A stretch of 64,000 nucleotides of DNA from Paraburkholderia silvatlantica (GCF_003096715.1 NZ_QEOL01000012.1:124001-188000); one strand, 5' to 3'; shown: positions 34,196 to 43,275, numbered from the stretch's first letter. Notes: generated from the letters alone by a model not told the origin. Program-made: numbers and translations.

Positions 34196-35392
34196 CTAGC
34201 CGGCAGGCTGCCGGTCGACTGACGGCGCTTCATCGATGGGCGCGCGAATCAGCAGATAGGGCGGCTGCCGCAGATCGTGGCCGCCGTTGAAACCCGGCAG
34301 GCGGTTCCATTGCCCCAAGCTCACATACACGTAGTGCCCGGCGACGAAGATCGCGTCGGGCCAGACGATGCGCGGATCCCGGACGACGACATCGAAGTGC
34401 CCGTCCGGATAGCGGCGCAGGATCTCGTCGTGCTCCGAGTCTGTCGTGTAGATGCGGTTTTCGCTGTCGGTTGCGAGTCCGTCGGCGGTGCCTTTTTCAC
34501 CTTCGTTGCTCACGGCCGCCGAGAGCTGCGCATCGCTGGTGTCGAAATTGGCCAGCAGGTCGGTCGGGACGCTGTAGAGCCGCCTGCTCGACAAGGGGCT
34601 GTAGTAAAGGCGGGAGCTGTCTGCGCTGAGCGTGATGCCATCCACACCACCGACGGGAAACGTCGGGTGCTTTGCATCGTATCGCAGCGGCCGACCTTCC
34701 AGTACGGTCATGAAATCCGGCTCGGCTTGCGTCGACGGATCGTGTGCAAGAACGCGCCGCTGGCGGCCTGTGGCGAGATCGACGACGACGATTGCAGGTG
34801 AGGTGCCGAATGACGAGTCCGCGATATAGGCGGTGCCCTGTTCTCCGTGCGTGAGGTCCACGCGCAGATCGTTCATGTGGCTGTCGGGAAGCAGTGCAGG
34901 CGCCTTCAGGACAACAGTCGCGATTATCGAATCTGTAGCGGGATCAATGCCGACGATCTTGGCGCCGCCAGGCGGGATGGGGTGTCCTGCGCGCTTTCCG
35001 TCATCGATCAACCAGATTCGACCCCGCGCATCGATGGTCATGCCGTGAACCGAGACGAGCCGCTCGGCGGCGGCGCGGTCCGAGGGAAGGCTGTGCGCCG
35101 CATCCGGATAGGGAACGAGCCGTCCGTCTTTCAGTTCGGCAAGCGTCGGGCCCTTGTGATCCTCGGCGTGGCGCGGAAAGCCAACAAAGATGCGTCCGTC
35201 ATGGGTAACAACAACGCCCGATGGGCCCGGACCATAAAACCGCGCCACGACTTCGAGCGACCCCGCCGACACGCCGCCCTGATCATGGGTATCCGTGACG
35301 CCCGGAAGGGGCGCGACCTGGGCGGCGGCGAGCGCGGAGAACGTGCTTGCCAGCACGCCGACCATCCATCGGCGAGATATTGTCATTCTCAT
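34196..35392 (-). CDS. Secreted MRJP/gluconolactonase-type beta-propeller protein (paralogue 2)
   Basis: A 398-residue protein with a short Sec-type leader (MRMTISRRWMVGVLASTFSALAAAQ, cleavage after AAA). The propeller has VVVTHDGRIFVGFPRHAED, RIWLIDDGKRAG, GAKIVGIDPATDSI, MNDLRVDLTHGEQGTAYIADSS, GVDGITLSADSSRLYYSPL, YVSLGQWNRLPGFNGGHDLRQPPY. Each block has a counterpart in paralogue 1, so the two arose by duplication. A second in-frame ATG (35386) could be the true start. A CAAACCGGTTTG-like site, GAAACCGGTTCC (35396-35407), lies immediately before the start. It may place this operon under the LacI repressor of the fructan loci. Confidence 0.83.
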   Translation of the reverse strand: MRMTISRRWMVGVLASTFSALAAAQVAPLPGVTDTHDQGGVSAGSLEVVARFYGPGPSGVVVTHDGRIFVGFPRHAEDHKGPTLAELKDGRLVPYPDAAHSLPSDRAAAERLVSVHGMTIDARGRIWLIDDGKRAGHPIPPGGAKIVGIDPATDSIIATVVLKAPALLPDSHMNDLRVDLTHGEQGTAYIADSSFGTSPAIVVVDLATGRQRRVLAHDPSTQAEPDFMTVLEGRPLRYDAKHPTFPVGGVDGITLSADSSRLYYSPLSSRRLYSVPTDLLANFDTSDAQLSAAVSNEGEKGTADGLATDSENRIYTTDSEHDEILRRYPDGHFDVVVRDPRIVWPDAIFVAGHYVYVSLGQWNRLPGFNGGHDLRQPPYLLIRAPIDEAPSVDRQPAG

Positions 35393-35395
35393 AAT

Positions 35396-35407
35396 GAAAC
35401 CGGTTCC
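35396..35407. promoter_or_regulatory. Possible LacI-type operator before the MRJP-type operon
   Basis: GAAACCGGTTCC shares the AAACCGGTT core of the operators at the GH32 and levansucrase promoters. It is single and lies within the translation start region of the minus-strand gene, upstream of the divergent LysR gene, so it is weaker evidence than the paired sites. Confidence 0.4.
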
Positions 35408-35494
35408 ATGCTAACGTTCTCCAGTATCCACAGGAAGACGGCGGCCGGTAAGCCATCTGACCCGGAAACTTCTTACGGAAAAGCCGAAAGACGG

Positions 35495-36397
35495 ATGCGC
35501 GACATCAATGACATGCAGGTGTTTGTGGAAGTAGCTAAATTGGGGTCATTGTCGGCCGCTGGGCGCAAACTCGGACTCGCGACTTCGGTTGTTAGCGAAC
35601 GTATTGCGTCACTTGAAGCGCGCTTCGGCGTCAAGCTGATTGTGCGCACGACTCGCCGCCAGTCACTCACGGATGCCGGACGGACCTGGCTTGCGCACTG
35701 TGAGAGCCTCCTCGCGGACTTCCTGAAGGCACAGCAGGCGGTGCAGCGTTATCGCGACACGCCTCAGGGCGTCCTGCGCGTCACTGCGCCCACGCCGCTC
35801 GGGCGTCGGTGCATTGCTCCGCTGATCGGTGCATTTGCGGCGTGCCATCCGGACATTCGTATCAGCCTGCTGCTGGACGACCGGATGTCAGACATCGTTG
35901 CGGAAGGGTTCGATGTGGCAATACGGGGTGGCCCGGTCAGGGATACGTCGCTGGTTGGCCGCGTGATTGCCACCTCAAGGCGAGTTGTCGTCGCAAGTCA
36001 GGCGTATCTTGAGCGCAATGGAGCGCCGGCAACCCCTGGCGATCTGCGCAACCATGTGTGTATCGTTCACAACCCGGATGCGAATCTTTCTGCCACCTGG
36101 CGATTCGGACGCGGCGACGTGGCGCAGGTCATTCGAATCGAAGGAGCGCTCACCAGCAACAATTCGGAATTGCCTGTGCTGTGGGCACGCGCGGGTGTCG
36201 GGCTGACGCAGAAATCGTGGTGGGAAGTTGCTGCAGAGGTCGAACGGGGTGAACTGACGACGGTTCTCGACGCTTTCGAACCCGAGCCCATCTCCTTTCT
36301 TGCGCTACATCCGGTACAACGCTCACAGTCCAAGAAAGTCGAATTGTTCATCGACTTTCTGGTTGATTCGTTTTCCACCGAGCTGTCGTCAATGTGA
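35495..36397 (+). CDS. LysR-family transcriptional regulator
   Basis: A 300-residue regulator. The N-terminal HTH starts MRDINDMQVFVEVAKLGSLS, with AAGRKLGLATSVVSERIASLEARFG and TTRRQSLTDAG. The effector domain runs from VLRVTAPTPLGRRCIAPLI to the C-terminus. ATG at 35495 is used because homology begins there; the open frame extends far upstream without homology. It is divergent from the MRJP/GlcG/reductase operon (102 bases between starts) and is its likely activator, the classical LysR arrangement. The effector is unknown. Confidence 0.9.
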   Translation: MRDINDMQVFVEVAKLGSLSAAGRKLGLATSVVSERIASLEARFGVKLIVRTTRRQSLTDAGRTWLAHCESLLADFLKAQQAVQRYRDTPQGVLRVTAPTPLGRRCIAPLIGAFAACHPDIRISLLLDDRMSDIVAEGFDVAIRGGPVRDTSLVGRVIATSRRVVVASQAYLERNGAPATPGDLRNHVCIVHNPDANLSATWRFGRGDVAQVIRIEGALTSNNSELPVLWARAGVGLTQKSWWEVAAEVERGELTTVLDAFEPEPISFLALHPVQRSQSKKVELFIDFLVDSFSTELSSM

Positions 36398-37026
36398 TGC
36401 GCCCGCAACGCGGCGCCTCGTCCAATGGCATGCGGCTGTGCGCCAGCAGTGGATGGCGAGTGGCCACCGACGCCATCAAAGCTCCCCAAAAAGCAGGTTC
36501 TGGTGCATCAATGATGCCATCGTCGACCTTCCGACCGCCCGACCTGACGTCGTACCAGTCGTCGTGCCGTCCTTTGCTGTGCTGTGCCAGCGGATCGATG
36601 CCACAGGCCTGCGGATGGCAAAACGGCCGGCACGGCTCGGTCTGCCCAATGCTGTGAGGTCGCTCGTAGCGCGAGGCCCGGCCTTCGGACCGAGCCACCA
36701 CACGCGACGCATGCTTGCACAGCCACCATCGCAGGAATGTGTCTCGGCTGACCGCCGGGCCGCGCACATGGAGTTTGACCAGCGTGACGGCCTCATGGCC
36801 GATGATGCCCGGCAAGCGTTTGGTGCAATCTGCATGGGTTTGTTTGTATGTATTTCCCGGTAATTAATTGGTAATCCGTATTTTCCACGTGGTGTGACGA
36901 TCGCGAATTATCAACATGCTGTCGCGCACACCCACGTGTGAACCTCAGTGACGATGTCTGTGAGCGAAACGGGTAATCATCGCTCCGGTGAAAGCAAATA
37001 GTAATTTCACTTAATAAAAATATCAT
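36398..37026. other. Long intergenic region upstream of levansucrase
   Basis: About 630 bases. Overlapping frames on both strands have no domain match. The part after about 36840 is AT-rich (promoter-like), with the core promoter starting at 37027. Confidence 0.45.
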
Positions 37027-37068
37027 TTGATTACAAAACCGGTTAGGTTTAGCATTCAAACCGGTTTG
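37027..37068 (+). promoter_or_regulatory. Levansucrase promoter with paired LacI-type operators
   Basis: A -35 box TTGATT (37027-37032), 17-base spacer and -10 box TAGCAT (37050-37055) form a plausible sigma-70 promoter. Operator 1, AAAACCGGTTAG (37035-37046), fills the spacer. Operator 2, the perfect palindrome CAAACCGGTTTG (37057-37068), covers the expected +1. Centres are 22 bases apart, the same spacing as in the GH32 promoter. A repressor on both sites would block polymerase directly. Confidence 0.7.
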
Positions 37069-37114
37069 GAAGGTCTCTCCCTGTGCTTCCCATCCCCTGT
37101 GATACGAGGTCCAC

Positions 37115-38713
37115 ATGAAATATTCGAATGCTTCTCGTCAACGCTCTTTGAGCAAACGTTTGCTTTTGGGGCTCGCTGCGATGTCGTCCGTCTGCGCGGT
37201 TCCGGCACACGCCCAAACTTCGTCGCCAGTATCGGGCTTCCCAGCTCCGACTCCGCATACGCAGCAGGCCTACGACCCAGAGGGCAACTTCACCATGCGC
37301 TGGACGCGTGCCGACATCCGGCAGATCCTGGCGCAGTCACATACGGCGACAGCGGTGGACAAGAACTCGCTGCCGCAGGCACTGACGATGCCGGACATTC
37401 CGCAGGACTTCCCGTTGATCAACCCGAACGTGTGGGTGTGGGATACGTGGCCGCTTGCGGATCTTCATGCGAACCAGTTGAGCTACAAGGGCTGGGAAGT
37501 CATCTTCTCCCTGACCGCGGACCCTCATGCCGGTTACACATTCGATGACCGGCATGTCCACGCCCGTATCGGCTTCTTTTATCGCCGCGCAGGCATACCA
37601 GCATCGCAACGCCCGGCCGACGGAGGATGGACCTGGGGCGGCCATCTGTTCCCGGACGGTGCAAGCGTGAAAGTGTTCGGTACGGCGCCGATGACCAACA
37701 ACGCTGAATGGTCGGGTTCGGCGCGCTTCCTGGGCGGAGACAACGTGAGCCTCTACTACACGGCCCTGTCGTTTAACCGGTCTGCCCCGGGCGGATCGGA
37801 CATCACTGCGCCGATCGCTATCATCACGCGGGCGGACGGCCATATTCATGCAGATGACAAGCACGTCTGGTTCAGCGGTTTCGACGATCACAAGGCGCTG
37901 CTGCAGCCTGACGGTGTGATGTACCAGACCGGGCAGCAGAACGACTACTATTCGTTCCGCGATCCGTTTGTCTTTACCGACCCTGCGCATCCGGGCAAGA
38001 CATACATGGTGTTCGAAGGCAACACGGGTGGTCCGCGTGGGGCGCGTACCTGTACCGACGCCGACCTCGGTTACGCGCCCAACGACCCGTATCGCGAAGA
38101 CCTGAACACGGTGATGAACATGGGGGCGATTTACCAGAAAGCGAACGTGGGCCTCGCGATCGCAACCAACAAGCAACTGACCGAGTGGAAATTTCTTCCG
38201 CCAATCCTGTCGGCAAACTGCGTGGATGACCAGACTGAGCGGCCGCAGATCTTCATGAAGGACGGCAAGTACTATCTGTTCACGATCAGTCACCGTGCGA
38301 CCATGGCAGCCGGTGTGGACGGGCCGGACGGCGTGTACGGATTCGTCGGTAACGGCATCCGTAGCGACTTTGAGCCACTGAACGGGGGGGGAGGTCTCGT
38401 GCTCGGCAATCCTACCGATTTCAGCGCACCGATCGGCGCGCCATATGCCGAGGACCCGAACCAGAATCCGCGCGCATTCCAGTCGTATTCGCACTACGTG
38501 ATGCCGGGGGGGCTCGTCGAGTCGTTCATTGATGCCATCGGGGCACGCCGCGGCGGCACGCTTGCCCCGACCGTGAAGGTGAACATCAGTGGCACGTCAA
38601 CGGCAGTCGATCGCTCCTACGGCAGCGGCGGGCTGGGAGGCTATGGCGATATTCCGGCCAATATGCCGGCAACGGGCGATGGTCACAATGACGGTGGCAA
38701 CTCGAATCATTGA
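37115..38713 (+). CDS. Levansucrase (glycoside hydrolase family 68), secreted
   Basis: A 532-residue GH68 fructosyltransferase that splits sucrose and builds levan and fructo-oligosaccharides outside the cell. A Sec signal peptide ends AVPAHAQ. The catalytic set is intact: nucleophile Asp110 in VWVWDTWPLAD, transition-state Asp283 in FRDPF, acid/base Glu375 in DQTERPQ. Further marks are SGSARF and YLFTISHR. A Gly/Asn-rich tail ends DGHNDGGNSNH. A GAGG sequence precedes the ATG. The gene follows the paired operators and has no obvious co-transcribed partner; a stub of a GntR regulator lies 104 bases downstream. The GH32 enzyme at 20953 can degrade its product. A split inulosucrase role is possible, but Gram-negative GH68 proteins are usually levansucrases. 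Confidence 0.94.
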   Translation: MKYSNASRQRSLSKRLLLGLAAMSSVCAVPAHAQTSSPVSGFPAPTPHTQQAYDPEGNFTMRWTRADIRQILAQSHTATAVDKNSLPQALTMPDIPQDFPLINPNVWVWDTWPLADLHANQLSYKGWEVIFSLTADPHAGYTFDDRHVHARIGFFYRRAGIPASQRPADGGWTWGGHLFPDGASVKVFGTAPMTNNAEWSGSARFLGGDNVSLYYTALSFNRSAPGGSDITAPIAIITRADGHIHADDKHVWFSGFDDHKALLQPDGVMYQTGQQNDYYSFRDPFVFTDPAHPGKTYMVFEGNTGGPRGARTCTDADLGYAPNDPYREDLNTVMNMGAIYQKANVGLAIATNKQLTEWKFLPPILSANCVDDQTERPQIFMKDGKYYLFTISHRATMAAGVDGPDGVYGFVGNGIRSDFEPLNGGGGLVLGNPTDFSAPIGAPYAEDPNQNPRAFQSYSHYVMPGGLVESFIDAIGARRGGTLAPTVKVNISGTSTAVDRSYGSGGLGGYGDIPANMPATGDGHNDGGNSNH

Positions 38714-38817
38714 GTCCGCCAGGCGGCAGCACCCATGCAACAGCCAGCAAAAGGTGTTGCCGCACACGAAGTTCGGCTGTGTAGCCGCGTTAGACAAATG
38801 GAACAGGGAGTATCGCG

Positions 38818-39060
38818 ATGCCACGCTGGATTGCTGAGTTGTCTGGCTACCACGGACCTTCATATCTTGCAGTGGCAGACGCCATTGAAAATGCTATTCG
38901 TGACGGGGTGCTCAAGACGGGAAGCCGGTTGCCCCCGCAACGCTTGCTCGCGGATTTTCTCGGCCTGCATGTGAATACGGTGAACCGGGCGATGCGCGTG
39001 ACGGCGCTTCGCGGGCTCACGGTCGGTACCACTCGCAGGGGGACGATCGTTCTCGGGTAA
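38818..39060 (+). CDS. GntR-type winged-helix protein, short (MocR-like N-terminal domain only)
   Basis: An 80-residue protein consisting only of a GntR winged helix: YLAVADAIENAIRDGVLKTGSRLPPQRLLADFLGLHVNTVNRAMRV is split here as wing/recognition helix positions ~17-62, then TTRRGTIVLG at the end. The sequence type is that of MocR/PdxR regulators, which normally continue with an aminotransferase-like domain of about 350 residues. A stop follows at once and no such domain is seen downstream. GGGAG before the ATG suggests it is still translated. It could be a truncated pseudogene or a small DNA-binding protein. Confidence 0.7.
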   Translation: MPRWIAELSGYHGPSYLAVADAIENAIRDGVLKTGSRLPPQRLLADFLGLHVNTVNRAMRVTALRGLTVGTTRRGTIVLG

Positions 39061-39538
39061 TCGATAGGAGCGGACGCGCTCGGGTTTGCATGTGGCTAAT
39101 CTGGAGCGCGAGCGACCCGTGTTTCGCGCCTGTGCCTGGCGGGGAGACCACCTAACCGGGATATTACAAACCACGACCGCTGCGAACGAGCGGCGCGCGG
39201 AGACCATTCATATCCACGCTGACGGCGGTAGCAGGCACGTCGGCGAAGGTCAAAGCTGAACTGTGAAATCGTTTGGATTCGGTTGCACCACAAGCACTGT
39301 GCCGACGTTTGCCGATCCATGATTCAACTGGCAATGAGCAATACTATGGATAACTAGAAAATTAAAAATACATGGCTATTTCAACACATTCACAATCTGG
39401 CTGACCAGCCGTCTCCCGGTCAGAACTTCATGGGAGGTTGAGTCCAGGTTTGCGCTGAGTAAGGTAGTTGCAATCCTTTGCTGGTGTGGGGCTGGAAAGA
39501 GGCCAGCGGCCGACTATCAGCGAAATAAATGTGTTCAA
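39061..39538. other. Intergenic region before katG
   Basis: About 480 bases without a recognised gene. The stretch around 39345-39400 is AT-rich. Confidence 0.45.
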
Positions 39539-39568
39539 TTGGGTTGTGTCATCGAGAACGGATATATT
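39539..39568 (+). promoter_or_regulatory. Possible katG promoter
   Basis: TTGGGT (39539-39544) and TATATT (39563-39568) are spaced by 18 bases, with a leader of about 25 bases to the katG start. No confident OxyR site is claimed. Confidence 0.4.
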
Positions 39569-39598
39569 AGGTCACTCTCCCACGCTAACGGAGTACAC

Positions 39599-41773
39599 AT
39601 GAGTACGCCCATCGATACACCCACGCCCGATGAAGCCAAATGCCCGTTCCATGCCGCTGCCAGACCGATCGCCGGCGGTGGCACGTCGAACCTCGACTGG
39701 TGGCCCAACCAGTTGCGTGTCGATTTGCTCAACCAGCATTCCAACCGTTCAAACCCGCTGGGCGAAAGTTTCGACTATCGCGCGGAGTTCAAGAAACTCG
39801 ACTACAGCGCACTCAAGACCGACCTGCGCAAGGTGCTGAGCGACTCGCAGGTGTGGTGGCCCGCCGACTGGGGCAGCTACACCGGCCTCTTTATCCGCAT
39901 GGCATGGCATAGCGCCGGTACCTACCGCATGATTGACGGCCGTGGCGGTGCAGGCCGTGGCCAGCAGCGCTTCGCGCCGCTCAATTCCTGGCCCGATAAC
40001 GTCAGTCTCGACAAGGCGCGCCGTTTGCTGTGGCCGGTCAAGCAGAAGTACGGCCAGAAGATTTCGTGGGCCGACCTGATCGTGCTCGCAGGCAACGTTG
40101 CGCTGGAAAACGCGGGCTTCCGCACCTTCGGTTTCGCGGCTGGCCGCGAAGACGTGTGGGAACCGGACATGGACGTGAACTGGGGCGACGAGAAGACGTG
40201 GCTCGCGTACCGCGATCCGGAAACGCTCGCGAAGAACCCGCTGTCGGCCACCGAAATGGGCCTGATCTACGTGAACCCGGAAGGCCCGAACGCCAGCGGC
40301 GACCCGGTATCGGCGGCGCCGGCAATTCGCGCGACTTTCGGCAACATGGCGATGGACGATGAGGAAATCGTCGCGCTGATCGCCGGCGGCCATACGCTCG
40401 GCAAGACCCACGGCGCCGGTTCGGCAGAGAACGTGGGCGCGGAGCCGGAAGCCTCGCCACTCGAAGCGCAAGGTCTGGGCTGGCACAATGGTTACGGCTC
40501 GGGTGCGGGCGCGGACGCGATCACCTCGGGTCTCGAAGTGGTCTGGACGCAGACGCCCACGCAGTGGAGCAATCACTTCTTCGAAAACCTTTTCAAGTAC
40601 GAGTGGGTGCAGACGCGCAGCCCGGCTGGCGCCATCCAGTTCGAAGCGAAAGATGCAGAAGCGATCATCCCCGATCCGTTCGACCCGTCGAAAAAGCGCA
40701 AGCCGACCATGCTGGTCACCGACCTCACGCTGCGTTTCGATCCGGAATTCGAGAAGATTTCGCGCCGCTTCCTCGACGATCCGCAAGCGTTCAGCGAAGC
40801 GTTCGCACGTGCATGGTTCAAGCTGACCCACCGCGACATGGGCCCGAAGGCGCGTTACCTCGGCCCTGAAGTGCCCGCGCAGGATCTGCTCTGGCAAGAT
40901 CCGCTGCCCGCACCCGTGCATCACCCGAGCGCTGCCGATATCGCCGATCTGAAGGCGAAGATCGCGGACTCGGGCCTGTCGGTGAGCGAGCTGGTGTCGA
41001 TCGCGTGGGCGTCGGCATCGACGTTCCGCGGTGGCGACAAGCGCGGCGGCGCCAACGGTGCGCGCATTGCGCTCGCGCCGCAGAAGGACTGGGACGTGAA
41101 CAAGGCCGCGGTCGCCGTGCTGCCGACGCTGCAGGCGATCCAGCAGGCGTCGGGCAAGGCGTCGCTTGCGGATGTGATCGTGCTGGCCGGCGTGGTCGGT
41201 ATCGAGCAGGCGGCTGAAGCGGCGGGCGTGAAGGTTAGCGTGCCGTTTATCGCGGGCCGTGTGGATGCGCGCCAGGATCAGACCGATATCGAATCGGTCA
41301 ACGTGCTCGAACCTCAGGCCGATGGCTTCCGCAACTATCGCCGTGTGCAGGATGGTCCCTCGACGGAAGCAATGCTGATTGACAAAGCGCAGCAGCTCAC
41401 GCTGACCGCGCCTGAACTCACCGTGCTGATCGGCGGCCTGCGCGTGCTGGGCGCGAATACCGACGGCAGCAACGACGGCGTGCTGACCGACAGGCCGGGC
41501 GTGCTCAGCAACGACTTCTTCGTCAATCTGCTCGATATGGGCACGGCGTGGAAGGCGGTGGATGCCTCGTCGGAGCGCTTTGAAGGGCGTGACCGCAAGA
41601 GCGGCGAAGCGAAGTACACCGGCACGCGCGCCGATCTGGTGTTCGGTTCGAACGCGGTGCTGCGCGCGCTCGCGGAAGTCTATGCGAGCGCCGACGCCAA
41701 GGAGAAGTTCGTGAAGGATTTCGTCGCGGCCTGGACCAAAGTGATGAATCTGGACCGCTTTGACCTGGCTTGA
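39599..41773 (+). CDS. katG: Catalase-peroxidase KatG
   Basis: A 724-residue bifunctional haem enzyme that destroys hydrogen peroxide. The ATG at 39599 follows a GGAG sequence; the frame extends 20 codons further up without homology. The distal haem pocket is Arg100, Trp103, His104 in RMAWHSAGTYR. Trp103, Tyr224 (GLIYVNPEGP) and Met250 (FGNMAMDDEE) are the residues of the covalent Met-Tyr-Trp adduct needed for catalase activity. The proximal haem ligand is His265 in AGGHTLGKTHG. The C-terminal, catalytically silent duplicate domain is complete. The protein is cytoplasmic (no signal peptide). It stands alone, followed by a hairpin. Confidence 0.96.
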   Translation: MSTPIDTPTPDEAKCPFHAAARPIAGGGTSNLDWWPNQLRVDLLNQHSNRSNPLGESFDYRAEFKKLDYSALKTDLRKVLSDSQVWWPADWGSYTGLFIRMAWHSAGTYRMIDGRGGAGRGQQRFAPLNSWPDNVSLDKARRLLWPVKQKYGQKISWADLIVLAGNVALENAGFRTFGFAAGREDVWEPDMDVNWGDEKTWLAYRDPETLAKNPLSATEMGLIYVNPEGPNASGDPVSAAPAIRATFGNMAMDDEEIVALIAGGHTLGKTHGAGSAENVGAEPEASPLEAQGLGWHNGYGSGAGADAITSGLEVVWTQTPTQWSNHFFENLFKYEWVQTRSPAGAIQFEAKDAEAIIPDPFDPSKKRKPTMLVTDLTLRFDPEFEKISRRFLDDPQAFSEAFARAWFKLTHRDMGPKARYLGPEVPAQDLLWQDPLPAPVHHPSAADIADLKAKIADSGLSVSELVSIAWASASTFRGGDKRGGANGARIALAPQKDWDVNKAAVAVLPTLQAIQQASGKASLADVIVLAGVVGIEQAAEAAGVKVSVPFIAGRVDARQDQTDIESVNVLEPQADGFRNYRRVQDGPSTEAMLIDKAQQLTLTAPELTVLIGGLRVLGANTDGSNDGVLTDRPGVLSNDFFVNLLDMGTAWKAVDASSERFEGRDRKSGEAKYTGTRADLVFGSNAVLRALAEVYASADAKEKFVKDFVAAWTKVMNLDRFDLA

Positions 41774-41783
41774 GTTTCCGCCG

Positions 41784-41816
41784 GAACTTCGGGTCGCTTT
41801 ATCCGGCCCGAAGTTC
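41784..41816 (+). terminator. Hairpin after katG (terminator-like, no T-run)
   Basis: GAACTTCGGG and CCCGAAGTTC are perfect 10-base complements around a 13-base loop, 11 bases after the katG stop. There is no T-tract after it, so it may be an mRNA 3' stabilising structure or a weak terminator. Confidence 0.6.
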
Positions 41817-41844
41817 GACGCTCGATCTTCGCTCTGCTGTCACG

Positions 41845-42140
41845 CTCGTCCACCCCATTGACGATCCTGCGATCCAGAGCGCCGCTTAATCCCATCTTCA
41901 CGAAAGTGGCGATTTCGCGGTGGTCAATCATACTCAGTCGATTGGCCAGGTGCAGTTTGAGCATCTGGGCGATACGGGTATCTGCCCGATGTGCCCATCG
42001 CCATAGACGAAGCCAGGGCGCCGAATCGACCAGTTGAGACCGCTTTCACACGATAGTCTTTCGGCCGCGAACTCACGGGCGGCATAGTCGCGTTGTCGCG
42101 CGACCTCATCGCCTTCATGCGCACACGTACAGGACATCTC
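41845..42140 (-). pseudogene. Remnant of NAD(P)-binding epimerase/atypical SDR
   Basis: Two minus-strand frames together give the C-terminal half of an NmrA/atypical-SDR protein: RDYAAREFAAERLSCESGLN, then WSIRRPGFVYGDGHIGQ, then, after a frame change near 41965, LKLHLANRLSMIDHREIA and KMGLSGALDRRIVNGVDE. The pattern 'AE+xLxxSGLxWTIxRPGFVYGDG' is characteristic. The N-terminal NAD(P)-binding half is not present. Confidence 0.6.
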
Positions 42141-42459
42141 GGCGATGCGCGACGAACTGCCGCACGTAGTAACCGCGCGCCGGTCAGCAGCGGCGCGAGC
42201 TATCGGTTGGAAAGGTCGGTGCCACCACGAGATGCAAAGAACTGCCGCGGCTGTCCATACTCGCGGGAGGCGCGAGTCGTCACCCAGGCGTTTCAACGAC
42301 ACAAATTCCTGTTGCAAAACATTTTGGTGTCGTACTATCCGTCATGACAACACATGTTGCGTATTAGTTTGATCGAGAATCGTGTGTTGCGGCGCTGTCT
42401 AGCGTTAGTCCGTCGCCTTTGATGATGTCAGGGGCATTGCCTACCACCGCGGAGAATCT
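42141..42459. other. Intergenic region upstream of glnH
   Basis: About 320 bases; no gene recognised. Contains the presumed promoter of glnHPQ. Confidence 0.4.
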
Positions 42460-43212
42460 ATGGGACGTCGATCCTTCCTCAAGTCTATGGTTGCTGTCGC
42501 CATGTTCGGCACAGCTCTCGCCCACGCCGGCAGCAAAGAACTCGTCGTTGGCACCGATACGTCGTTCATGCCCTTCGAATTCAAGCAGGGCGACAAGTAT
42601 GTCGGTTTCGATCTCGACCTTTGGGCGGAAATTGCAAAGGACCAGGGCTGGGCTTACAAGATCCAGCCAATGGACTTCAGCGGCCTCATTCCGGCACTGC
42701 AAACCCAGAACATCGATGTGGCGCTTTCCGGTATGACGATCAAGGAGGAACGCAAGAAGGCGATTGACTTCTCGGATCCGTACTACGACAGCGGGCTCGC
42801 CGCCATGGTGCAAACGGGTAACACCAGCATCAAATCCATCGACGACCTGAACGGCAAGGTCATTGCAGCGAAAACCGGGACGGCTACCATCGACTGGATC
42901 AAGGCGCACCTGAAACCGAAGGAGATCAAGCAGTTCCCGAATATCGACGAAGCCTATCTTGCGCTGGAGGCAGGTCGGGTGGACGCTGCGATGCACGACA
43001 CGCCAAATGTGCTTTATTTCGTCAACACCGCTGGTAAAGGGAAAGTGCAAGTCGCCGGCACACCGGTCAGCGGCGACAAGTACGGCATCGGTTTTCCGAA
43101 GGGGAGTCCGTTGGTCGCCAAGGTCAACCAGGAGTTGATCAAGATAAAAGCCGACGGTCGCTACGCGACGCTGTACAAGAAGTGGTTCGGCTCGGAGCCG
43201 CCCAAGTCGTAA
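42460..43212 (+). CDS. glnH: Glutamine ABC transporter periplasmic binding protein
   Basis: A 250-residue periplasmic binding protein. Signal peptide: MGRRSFLKSMVAVAMFGTA, cleavage around AHAG. Mature text KELVVGTDTSFMPFEFKQGD, YVGFDLDLWAEIAKD, MDFSGLIPALQTQNIDVAL, IDFSDPYYDSG, QFPNIDEAYLALEAGR, HDTPNVLYF and YKKWFG follow E. coli GlnH closely, so glutamine is the likely ligand. It leads an operon with permease (63 bases downstream) and ATPase. Confidence 0.94.
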   Translation: MGRRSFLKSMVAVAMFGTALAHAGSKELVVGTDTSFMPFEFKQGDKYVGFDLDLWAEIAKDQGWAYKIQPMDFSGLIPALQTQNIDVALSGMTIKEERKKAIDFSDPYYDSGLAAMVQTGNTSIKSIDDLNGKVIAAKTGTATIDWIKAHLKPKEIKQFPNIDEAYLALEAGRVDAAMHDTPNVLYFVNTAGKGKVQVAGTPVSGDKYGIGFPKGSPLVAKVNQELIKIKADGRYATLYKKWFGSEPPKS

Positions 43213-43275
43213 CCGGCAATGGCACGACGCGCAGCGACGTCCACTGCGCGAAGACGACTCAATCAGGAGCGGTGT

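Noticed and set aside
37337..38494. 385-codon minus-strand frame opposite levansucrase
   Set aside because: Shadow of the GH68 gene; no family match or ribosome site.
39749..40924. 391-codon minus-strand frame opposite katG
   Set aside because: Shadow frame; katG is certain on the plus strand.
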